Of a stretch of DNA of 64,000 bases, positions 47,829-60,040 are shown piece after piece. Position 1 is the stretch's first letter. Each line of letters starts with the position of its first letter. The stretch covers positions 558,001-622,000 of the forward strand of contig JAACJM010000014.1 of assembly GCA_013368315.1 (NCBI GenBank). The letters run 5' to 3'. The stretch comes from Tetrapyrgos nigripes. Its lineage: Eukaryota > Basidiomycota > Agaricomycetes > Agaricales > Campanellaceae. Below the pieces are notes generated by a model. That model had not been told where the DNA came from, made no database searches, and saw only the letters and a list, made by a program, of their open reading frames with translations. The translations under genes were made by a program, and so were the position numbers.

Positions 47829-48930
47829 CTAAGCTATAGACTCTACGCTCTGTTCCGGTGAACTCTCCGCTCTCTGAGTTTCTACCTTCTCCTTCCTTTG
47901 CGGTGCCGCAGGCTTTTTTAACGGCGACTCTAGTTCATGGCCATCCTCTTTCTTGAGCAATGGGCCCTTCGTCCCACCCATTCGGTTACAAACCACCCGC
48001 ACATCCTGGTGAAAAGCCGTCGGTAAGTTTTGTTTTCCTGGCGCTGCAGATACCAGCCGAGGAAGGATACGAGTATGGAATAAACGATGAGCAACAGATC
48101 CGCCCTATAATGAAAAGCAAAGAGAGAGATAAAGACGGTCAACTCAAAACAGTATAAAACTGGACAGAAACAGACAACTTACAAATTGCTCATATATACC
48201 ACCCACGACTGCCGCAACAGTATCACCCTGTATTTTATACAGCCCGACACTTTTTAGGAGATTTGCCCCTTGTATATTCCGAGCTGTTTCGGCGGTGACT
48301 GCAGGTGTCCAACGTATCTTCCTTCCGAGCCCCCAATACGAACCAACATGTTCACCAAGGACGTATGTGTTAAGAGCCGACGAAACGATTTCTTCAATGT
48401 TATCTGTGGGTTTGAGGTTGGGACTCGAAGAAAGGAGGAGGTAGAGGTAGGTGGAGAGGACACGACGGCCTGTACAAGGGATAAACTTTTTTGAGATGGG
48501 AGACGCGAGAAAGAAATGCTGGATACGGACCCAAAAAGCTGAACGCTGCATTATGACCATAAATCGCGGCAGGATGACTTGCATGCGTAAGTATTCTCCT
48601 AGCAAATTCTTGAGGGAATTGCAATTCGGGGAAAAGTCCATTCAGATGTTCAGCGAACTCTGGGTTAGGTTCACGCATAGCAGCATAATCCGTCGACGTT
48701 AAATGTGGATCTATCCAAGCTCTTTGTTTATCCTTCCCAAATGCAGAACGTGGTTTTCGCGTCCCCAATGGTACGGAAGAGTTTTGGTCTTCCTCCCGTT
48801 GTCGTTCTTCCCAAGGTGCTGGCGCTGGTCGTTTATACGTTGAAGAAGAGGAACTTTGTTTCAGTGCTACCTGAGAAAGTCTTCTTGCATGACCTATATT
48901 GACGGAAACCCCCAGCAGAGTTAACGACAT
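47829..48930 (-). CDS. MRPL15: Mitochondrial large ribosomal subunit protein mL57 (RNase III fold)
   Basis: Exons 48531..48930, 48183..48469 and 47829..48104 (320 aa), introns of 61 and 78 bp. The first 45 residues are a basic, Ser-rich mitochondrial presequence. The mature part has the degenerate RNase III domain of mL57: LQFPQEFARRILTHASHPAA, IYGHNAAFSFLG joined across the intron to RRVLSTYLYLLL, then VLGEHVGSYWGLGRKIRW, NLLKSVGLYKIQGDTVAAVV and IYEQFGGSVAHRLFHTRILP. Catalytic acidic residues of true RNase III are not evident, as in the ribosomal family. The related subunit mL44 has a similar fold but also a dsRNA-binding domain, absent here. The C-terminus is a Lys/Pro/Glu-rich tail. Confidence 0.86.
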
Positions 48931-49427
48931 CTGTAAGAAGCTCTGACAGCGAAGAACAGACCTGACGCGGAGGACCCAGCTGAAAAGGATGAACCCAGTG
49001 AACGAACAGAGGAATTTAAGCGACCAAACGAGCGTGACATTGAGGAAGATTAGGAAGAACGTAGAATGACTGGACTATGCCAGCTTTTGGGACGGTTGTC
49101 GCAGGTCGTTTGCCCTTCGACGACGTCCAGTCAAAAAATATTGTCACGCGTGACGGACCGCGAAGTTCGCACGGCTAGCTTCTTTCGGTTGTTAAAGCAC
49201 TTAGCAGCTATGAACTAGTCTCGTTACGCAGGTCGTAATTACATGAATAGATACCGCGATAGAAAAGAAACCCCCAAACTAGCAAAAAAACGATATCTAA
49301 GGCTAAGAATAACTAGAACCGCGTTCCACAGCGTATAAAAAGAATGAAGGAATGAAGGAATAATGAGCGACACGACGAGAAATAAATAATATGGAGTCCG
49401 TCTTCCTCCAACCAAGTAATTCCAAAA
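48931..49427. other. mL57 upstream region and LAM-type gene 3' flank
   Basis: About 500 bp, no gene. One palindromic TCACGCGTGA lies near 49143-49152. The right part is an A-rich 3' untranslated-like sequence. Confidence 0.45.
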
Positions 49428-52400
49428 TTAATCAAGACTCTCCAGCCCTTCCGAGGCCAGCTGTTCCGAATGCAGCACTTTTAATCCTTGCCTAATGATC
49501 TTGACCTTCTCCTCAGCGTCGTTCAGAGTTTGCAACACCTTGACAATGTCCTCCTGCCACGTCGACGGGTCAAATTCGAAAGGTTCTTGGGTTGCAGGGT
49601 CGACGGCGACCACGTTAGGCCCTTTCCCGGCCTCCAATTCATCCCAAAGCGCGGTAACTACGCTTTTAATCCACTTCTCCCTATCCTCCGGCTCTCCCGT
49701 CGCCGCTCTCTTTCCAGGTCCACCTCCAATCTTCTTCCCGTCAACTACTGTCGTAGTAGTGGTAGAACCCACCCGAGAATAGGTATACAGGTTGCTGATC
49801 ACCAAACCTGTAATGACAAAGTAAAGAATCGTCGTGGTTGAGCTTTCATTCCATGCGTCCTTCAATAGCTCCAGCAATGTTTCGGTGCTGTCCTTCGCCA
49901 CCTTTGCCGCCCCTTCAAACGTATCCCACGCCCACTGTAAGCCTCTGGCATTGCGTTCGCGTTCGCGGACTTGTTCGGGAGACAATGCTTGGCCGTCAGC
50001 CTTTTCTGTAGTAGGTGAAGTAGCTCCAGGTTCTGGGGCAACAATGGTAGCAGGATCGATCTTGACACCTTCTGGTACGAATTCGGACTGGTGCTCGGCG
50101 ATATATGCACGCATGGCTCTCTCAAGATCGTTGTGATAGGTCTTCTGGCCCTCAATGGCTGACCTTTCGATGATACCTATTCACGCAGCAATCAGTACAA
50201 GGACTTGAGTCAAATCCAAAAGACGCACCTTTGATGAAACTCCGACCCGTCCAGTCGACCTGAGTCGTCACCATGATTCTACTTGATACCGGACTAGCCC
50301 ACATAATGCATGTCCTTGTCTTCACAGAGAAGACACCTCCACTGGGAACATCCGGATTTCTCGTAGTGGTCACAGTGGTCATGTATTCCGACGGCTCGGA
50401 GTGAACAATCTCATCTTTAATTTCGCACTTGGTCTGTTTAGGTCCAACCGCCGCAGTGAGTGGTTTGATGTAGGACATGTTTCTGGTGAGCAATTTGGAG
50501 CCAGGGCTGACAGGAGTCCAGTCAGATACTTGGATATCTGTAACGAAAAACAGAGCTTGAGTATTAAATCACGAATGGAAATTGATGCCCGTCACTCACC
50601 CATGAGTTTTTGATTAGTCGCCATGAAATCCTTCATAAACCCACTGGCAAATATCAGGGCGTGGATCTTCTCTGGTGTACCAGGAATGACAATGTCCATG
50701 GCTGTCTCCGACAGATGTTCGCCGTTTTTGGAACAGGCGCAGAGAGTCTTTTTTGGAGGAGCAGTAACAGTACCGCCCGATCCATTTCCAATGATCGTTC
50801 CTTCAACTATCTGGTCAACGGATTGTACACCGTGCCCAGAAGAAGAAGGCAGCGAAGCGGTATCGGTAGGACGAGCAAGACGCCAAATGTTGTAAATCAC
50901 GTCATAGGTGGTGTCGCGAGAGAGGAAAGAGGCAAAGGTGTATTTGGCTTGCCGCGTAGTGATTTGGATGGCATTAGGAATGACAAACGCAGTCATTTTC
51001 TTTTCGAGAGATTGTATTTCGTAGATTGGAATGGACAGCTGATGAATAAAAAATCTGTCAGAAAGAAGTAATGGGGACAAGAACGGAAGACGCACGTCGG
51101 TAATCCATCCAAGAATGTTAGCATGAAAGCATATGTGGTTCTCCGAGATGTACAAGCGTCCTTGTATTAAAATTTCTCTTTGCAGAGCGCATCCATAGTC
51201 TACGCTGTTGGTCAGTATCTGCACGAGTAAACGTGAAGTATACACGTACCCTCAATAAGATAGTCACCAGGGGGTATACTCGAGAATAAATCATGGAAAT
51301 CTGCATTTCTTCTTGAGCTGGCAACTGCGAAGCCCGTCACTGGTATATCGTCCACACCCAAGTCCAAACTCTCCACCCCGTCATCGTCATCATCATCATC
51401 CGAGTCCTCATCCGAATCGTCTTCGAGTCCAGAATAATAGTCGTCTACCCCATTGAGAGAACCATGGTCACTGCCCAGAGACATGGATGGTCTTCTCCTT
51501 TTCCCACCAGACCCGATTGAAGACGTCCTGGATGTATTTTTCGACTTTTTCGAGTTCTTCTTCCCTGAACCAAAGTTTGTAGAAGAGGAATCAGACCGCC
51601 CATGTATGTACGGCACAGCAGGCGCAGATGACATGGAGGTCTTCCTGGACCCAGGTGAGGTGGTTGCCGTTAGAGGTGGACTTAGCTGCGCGTACTGTTG
51701 CCCTGAAAGTGCTGGATTAGCCATGGCGAGACCGGATGCAGCAATTGCAGACGCAAGTCCGGTGGGCTTTGAGGAATTCTTCCTCCAGGGTTTGGAGTCC
51801 TTCCTTTTAGCGTTCATTGTCGAAGATCTGCCGGTTCCAGGTGCGGCAGAACGTATGGATGCAGCGTCGGCGTCTCGTGGTGATGATACATTAGGGAGCA
51901 GCGCAGACGGAACGCCGTTTATGGTTGCTGCGTGTGTTAATGGTGTGGGTGTTGGCAAGTTATCCAGGGAGAATTCTTGAACCGACTTTGGTGATTCGAC
52001 GATAGGTGACATGGTGGGAGGCGAGCTGGTCAAGACGGACTCATCATTGGTTGGAACTGCGACAGGCGGAGGGACTTGGCCATTCAAAGATTTATTGGAA
52101 GGCGATCGACGCATGCCGGGTTGTTGCGCGTTCAGTGTATTGGGGATCGGTGGTACAGGCTCGGAGGAGCCGTTTAATTTGGGCGCTGTGGTTGACGGTG
52201 CTGATGAGGTACGACTTCGAGTGTAGTCACCGCGGTTGGAAGTGCTCGGCAGTCCTTCTATGACAGCGCCGTCATCCGTAGGGGGAATTGCCGAGTTTGA
52301 CGAATGCGGGGAAGGCGGAACTATGGTAACACTTGGGTTGGTACTGGCAGCGTCAGAAACGTTGCCATCTGGTTCGATAGCCCGTATGCTTGGTACTCGA

Positions 52401-52573
52401 CTGTTCGTCTTTGGTGTAACGCCTAGGGCCGCTTCCCGGGATGAAGGCACTTCTGATGTACTAATGGACCGACTTCGTGAAGGACTGGCACCATCCGTTG
52501 AGGTACTGGAACGTTCTCGGTTGTGAGCTGAAGGGGAATTCTTCACTATTTTTGAGAAGAAACTGGGTGCCAT
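49428..52573 (-). CDS. GRAM-VASt membrane-contact-site sterol transfer protein (LAM type)
   Basis: Exons 51250..52573, 51096..51199, 50600..51038, 50229..50537 and 49428..50176 (974 aa), all in phase. Residues 1-420 are disordered, Ser/Pro-rich, with a basic patch and a poly-Asp run (DSDEDSDDDDDDDG). A GRAM domain follows at about 425-530 (DYLIEDYGCALQREILIQGR, LYISENHICFHANILGWIT, then LSIPIYEIQSLEKKMTAFVI). A VASt (StART-like) domain lies at about 550-750 (LSETAMDIVIPGTPEKIHAL, ATNQKLMDIQVSDWTPVSPG, NMSYIKPLTAAVGPKQTKC, TTQVDWTGRSFIKGIIERSA). One membrane anchor is at about 838-856 (ILYFVITGLVISNLYTY). This matches the Lam/Ysp family that moves sterol between the ER and the plasma membrane or mitochondria. 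Only one VASt domain and no BAR or PH domain are seen. Confidence 0.9.
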
Positions 52574-53099
52574 GATTGATGTTGAGTGCGAGGAAGAACT
52601 TGAGCTAAACGGTATGGGCGCATTGAGCCGGCATTACTATGTTAGATGTATATAGCATACGCACCTTTTGGCCAATCAGTTCTCGAACAAAACCCAGAAA
52701 ACTTTGCTCCCTAAAAGAGAAGGCTGAGGAAGGACATTTGAGAATGCCATAAAGCTTTGCGCACGGAAGTTGCTAATTACCCGTCTATTCCTTTCCAAAA
52801 AGCCTCTAGATGCCTCGACAGTAGCACTATCCCTAATTTTTCGTGCTTGGGACACCTACTTCGGTGCTCAATTTGTCCAAGCTGACTGGGTATACGCCAG
52901 AAAACTTCTTGAGATAGACGAGATACGAGTTTGGCCGTGTGAACCGTTACTGTCGGATGATTTGCATAGTTTTTCCGAACGGAGTATCAAAGATATGATA
53001 GTGCTTTTGCTCTTCAAAACTTCATTGTACATAGATACACTGTTAATGGGACAAAACGCCGAATCTACGCTACTCATAACAAAGCTCTTTGGCCGGAGA
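52574..53099. other. LAM-type gene upstream region
   Basis: Non-coding interval between the LAM-type gene start and the 3' end of the EF-hand/ZZ gene. A plus-strand frame of 117 codons (52770-53123) overlaps the stop of the EF-hand/ZZ gene antisense and has no family resemblance. Confidence 0.4.
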
Positions 53100-56000
53100 C
53101 TATTGCGCAGGAAGTCTGCTTAAAATACTCTGCAGCAAGCCTTCCATGGCAGTAAATCTACGCTCCAAATGGTCCTCCAAAGACTGAACATGGCCACTAA
53201 TTTCCTGTCTAGTTAAAACCTGTCGGGTTTCAGTGATATGCTCCAACGAACCGAGACGAGCATTTAAGCCGGCCTCCAGTTCAGTTATTCTCTTCTCGAG
53301 AATAATCAATCTGGTCTCCGTAGTGGGAACTTCGATGACTGGCTGACTGTCCTTGACCCTTATAGTGTGATGTGCCTGATGATCATGCCAGGGAGCAGGC
53401 CCGTCATTCAACGCTGGTTGCTTACTAGCTTCACAATCATCGCAAATATAAGCGTCGGGGGCTGTGAAAGAAGGAACGTTAGTAAAACTGATAATAGGCA
53501 AGCTCAAGAAGACACCTACAGCAATATTGACACACCCAGCACGGTAGGAAAACCTCTTTCCGGCAGCAACAGCAGATGGTCTCAAGATAGTTGGTCTGCT
53601 TAGATTTCAGCTTATCGCTAACCACGACCGCGCCTACATCAGCTTTTCCGTCATCAGAGGTGTAAGACGTGCTCTCTTTCACCCGAAAGACACCTTTGAC
53701 GCGATCAGCGATTGCTCGAGCTTCAGGAATGATCCATGCCATATCACTATCCAAGGCAGCATAGTCAAGCTTCAGGATGGAGTGGGATTCCTCGTGTTTC
53801 CAGTAGTATGCTGCGGGCGTGGCATCTCGACAAGACGTGCAGAGATCAACACTCAGCGAATAATTCTCCTCCAGACAATTCCGTTGAAGGCACATCAGTC
53901 TGCTTCCGATAATCTCTCGACCACAAGAGTCACAGATGTAACTGCCAAAAATCTAGTCATGAGCAAGAGTTACTGAGTGGGGAATTGACGTACGGATGGT
54001 GTTCATAATCCGAATAAAGCAGAGGTAAGACAAGAGATGAGTAGAACCGCCCATCTGCAGGATGCAATTCTTGTATCAACAACCTCAGCTCTGTCCTCTC
54101 ATCCTCAGACAGTGGTTTGCGAGGTGTGAAATTCATCCAGTCAATCCTCTGTCTGATGCTCAACTCCAAGAACCTCTTCCTCTCGGTGAACCTTTGCTTG
54201 AGATACGACCAAGAAAACAGTCGTTGCCTGACTTGATTGAGCACGGAATTACAAGCAAATCGCCATCTCTCCTTTGCGGTCTGCTTCGTCTGTTCTGGTC
54301 TTGCACGATACCTCCAAGCTGAAGCGGGTGTCCGGGTAAAAAGGAAGGTGCGCATGATAACATTTTCACTTCCCAATGTCCCCATGTCCAGTATTGGTTG
54401 TTGCTCCAACACTGGACTGGACAGTTTGGCCAATTTTTCCAGATCGGCTAGAGGGTCCAACGCTTCCCCATCATCCACCTCCCAATTGACATCATACCCG
54501 GTCAATTTATGTGTCCCAGATAAACTTTGCGTCTCCAAGTCAAAGTCCCCTTTCAGCTTCATCACAAAACCATCGCTGTCGTCCGTGAAGACGAGCTTGA
54601 AGCTGTTATCCGAAGAAAAGCGCCCAATTATCGACATTGTCTCTGAATAGTTCTCTGCAAGACCCGACACCTCTCCTTCTTCATTGACAGATTTGATGTA
54701 GATTTGGAGCAATCCGCGTGCAGAATATCCACCTTTCAAGTCTTCTGACCAGCAATGACCAGCCCAGTACCCCTGCAGAGGATGTTTTGGTTCCTTAACG
54801 TTGCCCGGCACGATGAAGTTGTCCTCGAAATCATAGATTGTGCAGTCCAGACTGTCGTGATACCCAAACTTGAGTATATCACCTGACGTGGGTTCTTCTG
54901 CGACGGCGTCAACATCTGAGTCGTAGTAGGGTATTATAGCAAGGGAATTGTTTCTGATATCTGGGCTTGGGGAGTCAGCAGACAGCTGTAGCTGTTACGA
55001 GAGTTCGTTAGATTCGTCATGCGTAAAAATGACTCAAATTTACCATCCCGAAAGCGAAATGTCCCAGTCTGTCCCTGACATCTGTATATGTCTGTCTGAA
55101 GATTGCTATGTCAAAAGAGTCAGCTTACACGACAGCCAGATAGAACACAGTGCAGCTCACAAGTCAAAACCGCAATACGATCATCTACAGCTGCAAAGAC
55201 GCTCATCAGGGTCTGATTAAACGTGATAAACTCTTCTTCGTCAAGAACATGCTTCTCCGCCAGTAACATGGCTTTCAACTGTCTTTTCAATAGCAGGTAT
55301 AGAAGCGGGTAGACAAACTAAACCCGTTCATTAACCTTACAAGCCGCCATTCTAAAAAAAAGGTTCACTCACCCTCTCTATCCTTCCAGGGCCAGTTACG
55401 AGGCTGACGGTTGCAGCGGCATCGATTTCGTACCCAAACGCCTCCAGATTCTGTTCTAAGCGGCTCTCTTCTTCGTTGGTATACACGTCCATAAGCTTTT
55501 GCAGTGCATGGTCTTCGGTGACATTTGGGTCTGGGCGACGGGTAGACCGAAGGAGGAGCTCGATTCTAGTAAACGAATAGTGACAGAGGTATTCCAGAAT
55601 TAACCGGCGGTTTGCAGGCAGCACGCCGGCGCCATTGTAGAGATTTGACATCTTTTGAATGACTGCATAGATTTTCGTGCGGTATTTGTCGATACCAGCA
55701 TGCCAGCCTGATTTTCCGTCAGAAGATCTTCTAGTTCAAGTCAAAGACGAAGACCCACCAGCTGCCCAATAACAGACCCATAGCGGTAAACTCCACCCGT
55801 CAGGCCTAGACATGGCAAAAGTATTCACTTCATTAACGCTAATAAAACCAGTACCATCGTCGTCTATGGTTTGGGAGGCATATTAGGGACAGTGTTCTAA
55901 GAGCAATTGAGGGACCACTTTACCTATCGCTTCTAAAATAGGCTGAACATGGGCAATATGAATATGAGCGACAGCCCATCTTTCTCGTTGTACATTCGTT

Positions 56001-57724
56001 GTAATCGAAAAGCTGGTGGAGTTGAGAAAAGACAGCAACGATGTGGTAGAAGCTGGTGAAAGATAGGCGCTGTTGTTGAGACTGTTTGCAGCTTCTATCT
56101 TGAACTTCTGCGTGAAGTAATCCTGGAGGGCGAGTACGAAGTGCCGAGCTTTTACGCTGCTTTTCCAGCCCTAAAATTCGCTTAGAAATGTCGCAGAGGG
56201 ACGAGAAAATCACTCACCATGTCTTTCCAAATTGATTGCATATCCTTGAATGAGTTGACATCAGCTCCATGTCGAGAGAAGTAAACAACAAACTTACAAG
56301 ATCGGTGATCCTTTCGTAAGCACCAGCCATTAAAGTAGAGATGATATGCTCTCCTTCTTGACGGAGCGATGACTCAAAGAAAAGCTTCATCTGCTTCCCC
56401 TGAGCCTCAAGCTTACGTTCAAAGAAAACGAGGTTCTTTGCAAGCGCGGCATCCAGATTCTCTGAAAGCTCGCGAGAGAGAGCCCACTTGACTGAAGTCA
56501 TATCCTTCGCAGGATCTCCAGACCGCTGTGAAGTGATAGCAGCAATGCCCTCTCCACTCATCTCGATGAGCTCCGTGAGCAGTTGGTCATTTTGTATGCA
56601 GACATGCGGACCGCCTTTTTCTTTGACAAACTTTTCGATGTCGCGTTCACGAGGAGTCTCCAGACGTTTGAGCAGGTAAAGCATGTCCAATTTCTCCTCT
56701 AAAGAATCCAGCTTGTCCCCATGACTATCCAGCTTCTTATTAGCGGAATCGATACCCAGAGCACTATGTTTCGTCAATTCAAATTCGAGGTTTTGTCGAT
56801 GTTCGATAAACAGATTGCCATATCGCGCGAGTCGGCTTTGATAGATCGGGGATTTCAAGGTTTTAGCTAAGAGCAGATGAGCAGAAGCAAAGCAACTTAT
56901 ATGCAGGAGTCATACCAAGAAAGCCCTTCTTCAAATAATGATCACAGAACGAGCCCGTTTCTTCGATATCTTTGGCAAGGATGTGAATTGTTCCTTGCAA
57001 GCGATCCTGTATGGTGATATTGTCTGGACCTCTCACATCGGAATCCCTCATATGCCGAAGTCTAGAGATACTCAGCCGTTTGTATATTATAAATGCCCTT
57101 GAAAACTTACTGGAATAGGGCTACCATGGTGTTTTGCATAAGGACTTTCAAAGCCAACACTTTCCGCGTGTTTTCACCTCTGGTAGCGTTCAGAGTTATG
57201 ACCAGCTTGAAAGCAATAACAGCCGCTGTGGTAGTATAGAACTGTGAGATGATGAAGGTATCGCTTAAGAAGAGGAACACACCTCCAATGAAAGGATGAA
57301 TTTCACTCAAAGCCTCCAAGCCTGTGATGACTACTTTCGAAGTTTCTGAGAATGCGCTGATGGTGGACTCGAGTGTCTTTGAATCGATCTCAATGGACGC
57401 AATCTTCTCCGCTGCAGACTTGAGAACTTCTTCATTGTCTTCCCAGAAATCGTTGATTGCTTCAAATGCTGACACTGCCATTTCTGCCGGTCCGTCTAAT
57501 TTTTCAGCTGCGCCAGGTCTGTGAGGACTTGAGAGTCGGTTTGCAGAATAATGCAACGCACCAATTTCATCAGCCATTCGCTCTGCTCTGGATACATCTG
57601 CATCATACGCATTTCGAGATCCTTGGCGACTGAGGTCTTTTGGGATGGCCCGGGGAGTAGATACTTCATCAGTGTTGATATTTGGAAGAGGTTTCTCCAG
57701 TCTGCTGGACCCGGAAAACGACAT
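53100..57724 (-). CDS. Helical domain / EF-hand / double ZZ-finger protein
   Basis: Thirteen exons: 57283..57724, 57111..57225, 56916..57061, 56298..56866, 56218..56244, 55924..56170, 55759..55863, 55373..55707, 55161..55317, 55044..55105, 53994..54991, 53520..53941, 53100..53461. They give 1328 aa, all in phase. The intron 57226-57282 is 57 bp without a stop; it is removed because the join reads HPFIGAAVIAFKLVITL. Residues 90-430 are helical and resemble Goodbye-type N-terminal domains of fungal NLR-like proteins. An EF-hand loop DDDGTGFISVNE lies near 515-527. ZZ finger 1 is near 1068-1125 (YICDSCGREIIGSRLMC, DLCTSC, HEESH). A second Cys-rich finger is near 1190-1235 (ICCCCRKEVFLPCWVCQYC, YICDDC). 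A coiled coil ends the protein. It is of a family seen in Agaricomycetes and has no known function. The donor at 53519 (GTAGGT) is non-optimal but the only one keeping frame. Confidence 0.75.
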
Positions 57725-58103
57725 CTCTCTTTTGTCGTAACCACTTAGTGAAAGAAAGAGAGTTTAGGTCCATTTAGACGCCAAGCACTCGATGAACACG
57801 CGTCTGCCTGTCGGATTCTCTTGTGAACACTACGTCAGACAGTTGCTCCAGCACGCTGTGTCGATGGCAATTCAATCCGAAGAAGTTCGGGAGACAGCCT
57901 CCCGGTCTCTGTGTCAAATCAAATGAGTGGCATAATATTGAGGTAATTGTTCCAATAGCGAGAGGTAGAGACTCGTGAGTTGAAGTTGTTTCCAACACTT
58001 ATGAGTACTCAGTGTCACAGAAAGTCACGGTCCTGTGACCCGCGTTAAACCCCTTCGCGTAAAAGTAGTTCATTCATTTTGTACCCTACAACTACACAAA
58101 TCC
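57725..58103. other. Upstream of EF-hand/ZZ gene, transposon left flank
   Basis: Non-coding. Contains a short inverted repeat GTCACAG-CTGTGAC at about 58014-58038, possibly part of a transposon end. No matching copy was found on the right side of the transposase remnant, so the left boundary is unproved. Confidence 0.35.
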
Positions 58104-59124
58104 ATGGTCCGCGTACAACACTCCAGTCCAAAGAAAAACAGGCTTGTTGGTGCCATACAGGCCGGAAAACCCATCAATGAAGCCGCCGAAATGACCAATA
58201 TACCCTATGGAACCGCCAAGAAGATCTGGACCCGATTTCGCAAAACTGGCTCAACGAAAAACTCACCGCGTAGTGGACGTCCTTCAAAGGTGTTGGACTG
58301 CACCAAAAGGGAGATGCTTAGGCTTGCTTTGAAGGATAGGAAGGTGCAATTTAGGGAAATTGGGAACCTCATGGAACCAGGGCTGAGCGCATCAACTGTT
58401 GGAAAGCATCTGGCCGATGAAAAGATGAAAACAACCACAGGAGGGTTGCAAGGACAGTGCCCTTTCTTAAACCTGACCAGAGATGGAAGAGATTGGCATG
58501 GGCAAGGAATCATCATAATCAGGATTGGGAAAAGGTCATTTGGTCAGACGAGTGCTATGTGTACATTGGTGATACAAAAGGGCGGGTTTGGGTCACATGT
58601 CATCCTGATGAGGAATGGGATGAGGAATGCCTAGTTCCAACTTTCAAACAGTCCTCCATCCGTGTTATGGTCTGGGGATGCATCATGAAGGGGAAGAAGG
58701 GGCCACTGGTGGTGCTGGAGTACCCAGGAGGGAAGGGAGGTGGTATGAATGCAAAGAGGTATCAGGAGCAGGTTTTGGATGGGAAGCTGGTAGCCATTTT
58801 TGAAGATATGAAGTCAGAGAGGGATAAGGTACTATTCCAACAGGATGGCACACCAAGTCATACTGTGAAATCAATGAAGAAATGGTTCAGCACCCACACC
58901 TGCCATCTTCACCTGACTTTAATCCCATTGAATGTGTTTGGGGTGAGCTCAAAAAGCACATCAGAGCTAAAAGACACCCTCCAACATCCATTGACGAGCT
59001 TATTGCTGCTGTAAAGGAGGCTTGGGACTCACTACCCATTGAGGATGTTGACAAGTACATTGACCAGATGGGCAATATTGTTGAGGATGTCTTGAGGGCA
59101 AAAGGGGGTCATACAAAATACTGA
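58104..59124 (+). mobile_element. Tc1/mariner-type transposon, broken transposase
   Basis: The transposase frame starts at the ATG at 58104 with a helix-turn-helix DNA-binding region (AGKPINEAAEMTNIPYGTAK, TGSTKNSPRSGRPSKV). The DDE catalytic domain follows: VIWSDECYVYIGDTKGRVW with the first Asp, VLFQQDGTPSH with the second, and PDFNPIECVWGELKKHIRAK with the Glu. The reading frame breaks twice, near 58430-58450 and near 58875-58895. Both shifts move the frame by -1, as single-base deletions would. The stop is at 59122. The element is therefore inactive as it stands. Terminal inverted repeats and TA target duplication were looked for and not found with confidence. Confidence 0.85.
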
Positions 59125-60040
59125 GTGTGCAGTAGGTTATATTGGGCTGTAAGAATAAGTGTACAATGTTTTGTAGCGATCTGTACACTACGTTGTCATA
59201 TAGAGCAATGAGGAAGATGGTACAACAGTCAAGGGGGCTCCTTGAACCCGTACCACCACCTGGTCAGGTTTTCCCACGCTTTCCTACACAGAAAGAGTGG
59301 GCAAGGACGAGGACAATAGAGGCGTACACGCACAGAAGGGCTCTCTGAGTCCCTTCCCTTTCGTACACCCCCTCGAGAACACCAACTGCCCCTACCAGGA
59401 TCACCAACTACCCATGTTGCATGTAATAACACACACGGATAACATACTAAAACCCGAGTGCTGGCGAATGTGCATTTACCTAGAACAAACGCAACACTAA
59501 CACTATTCCTATGCTGACTAGAAGACAGAACGGCACTAGACCATCCCCAATACCCTCTGTAGCTCTTGCCAACCCCTGCATTCCTGAAAGGCCAAATAGA
59601 CTCCTCTCGGATCTCTGACTCTACGCCCATCCCTCCACCAAGCACGACCCTCCCCTCTCCTACATGCCCTGAAACATCCCAAATACATGCTCCAAGAGCC
59701 TAGATACTCGCTACGACAGACATTCCCAACCCCGACCAGGGCCCTGGAGGCTAACGTCTTTACCGACCATCCTGTAGACCACGACTGTCGCGCCCCTGGC
59801 TATAAAACCCCCGGATTCCACTCCGACTCTACCATTGCCAGCTCAAGCAATTCACTCCCTCCTGAGCACCATATGCTCCCAACAAGCGAGTTCTACAAGT
59901 AAAACAACCAACCTCACCCGCCATACACCCTACCCTGAACGACATATGCTACCAATATGCCAACTCGCTAAACCAAATACCCCTCGACGCCTTAAAAACC
60001 CCAAAGCACTATCCTACACAAAGACACAATCTCCAGTACC
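59125..60040. other. Between transposons; probable LINE 5' region
   Basis: C-rich stretch without a supported gene, leading into the first LINE open frame. It may contain the LINE 5' untranslated region. The left boundary of the element cannot be fixed without another copy. Confidence 0.35.

Noticed and set aside
52770..53123. 117-codon plus-strand frame
   Set aside because: Overlaps the 3' end of the EF-hand/ZZ gene antisense and has no resemblance to any family.
57980..59200. Terminal inverted repeats of the mariner element
   Set aside because: CTCAGT occurs near both ends, but the surrounding bases do not pair beyond six; no TA duplication could be fixed.
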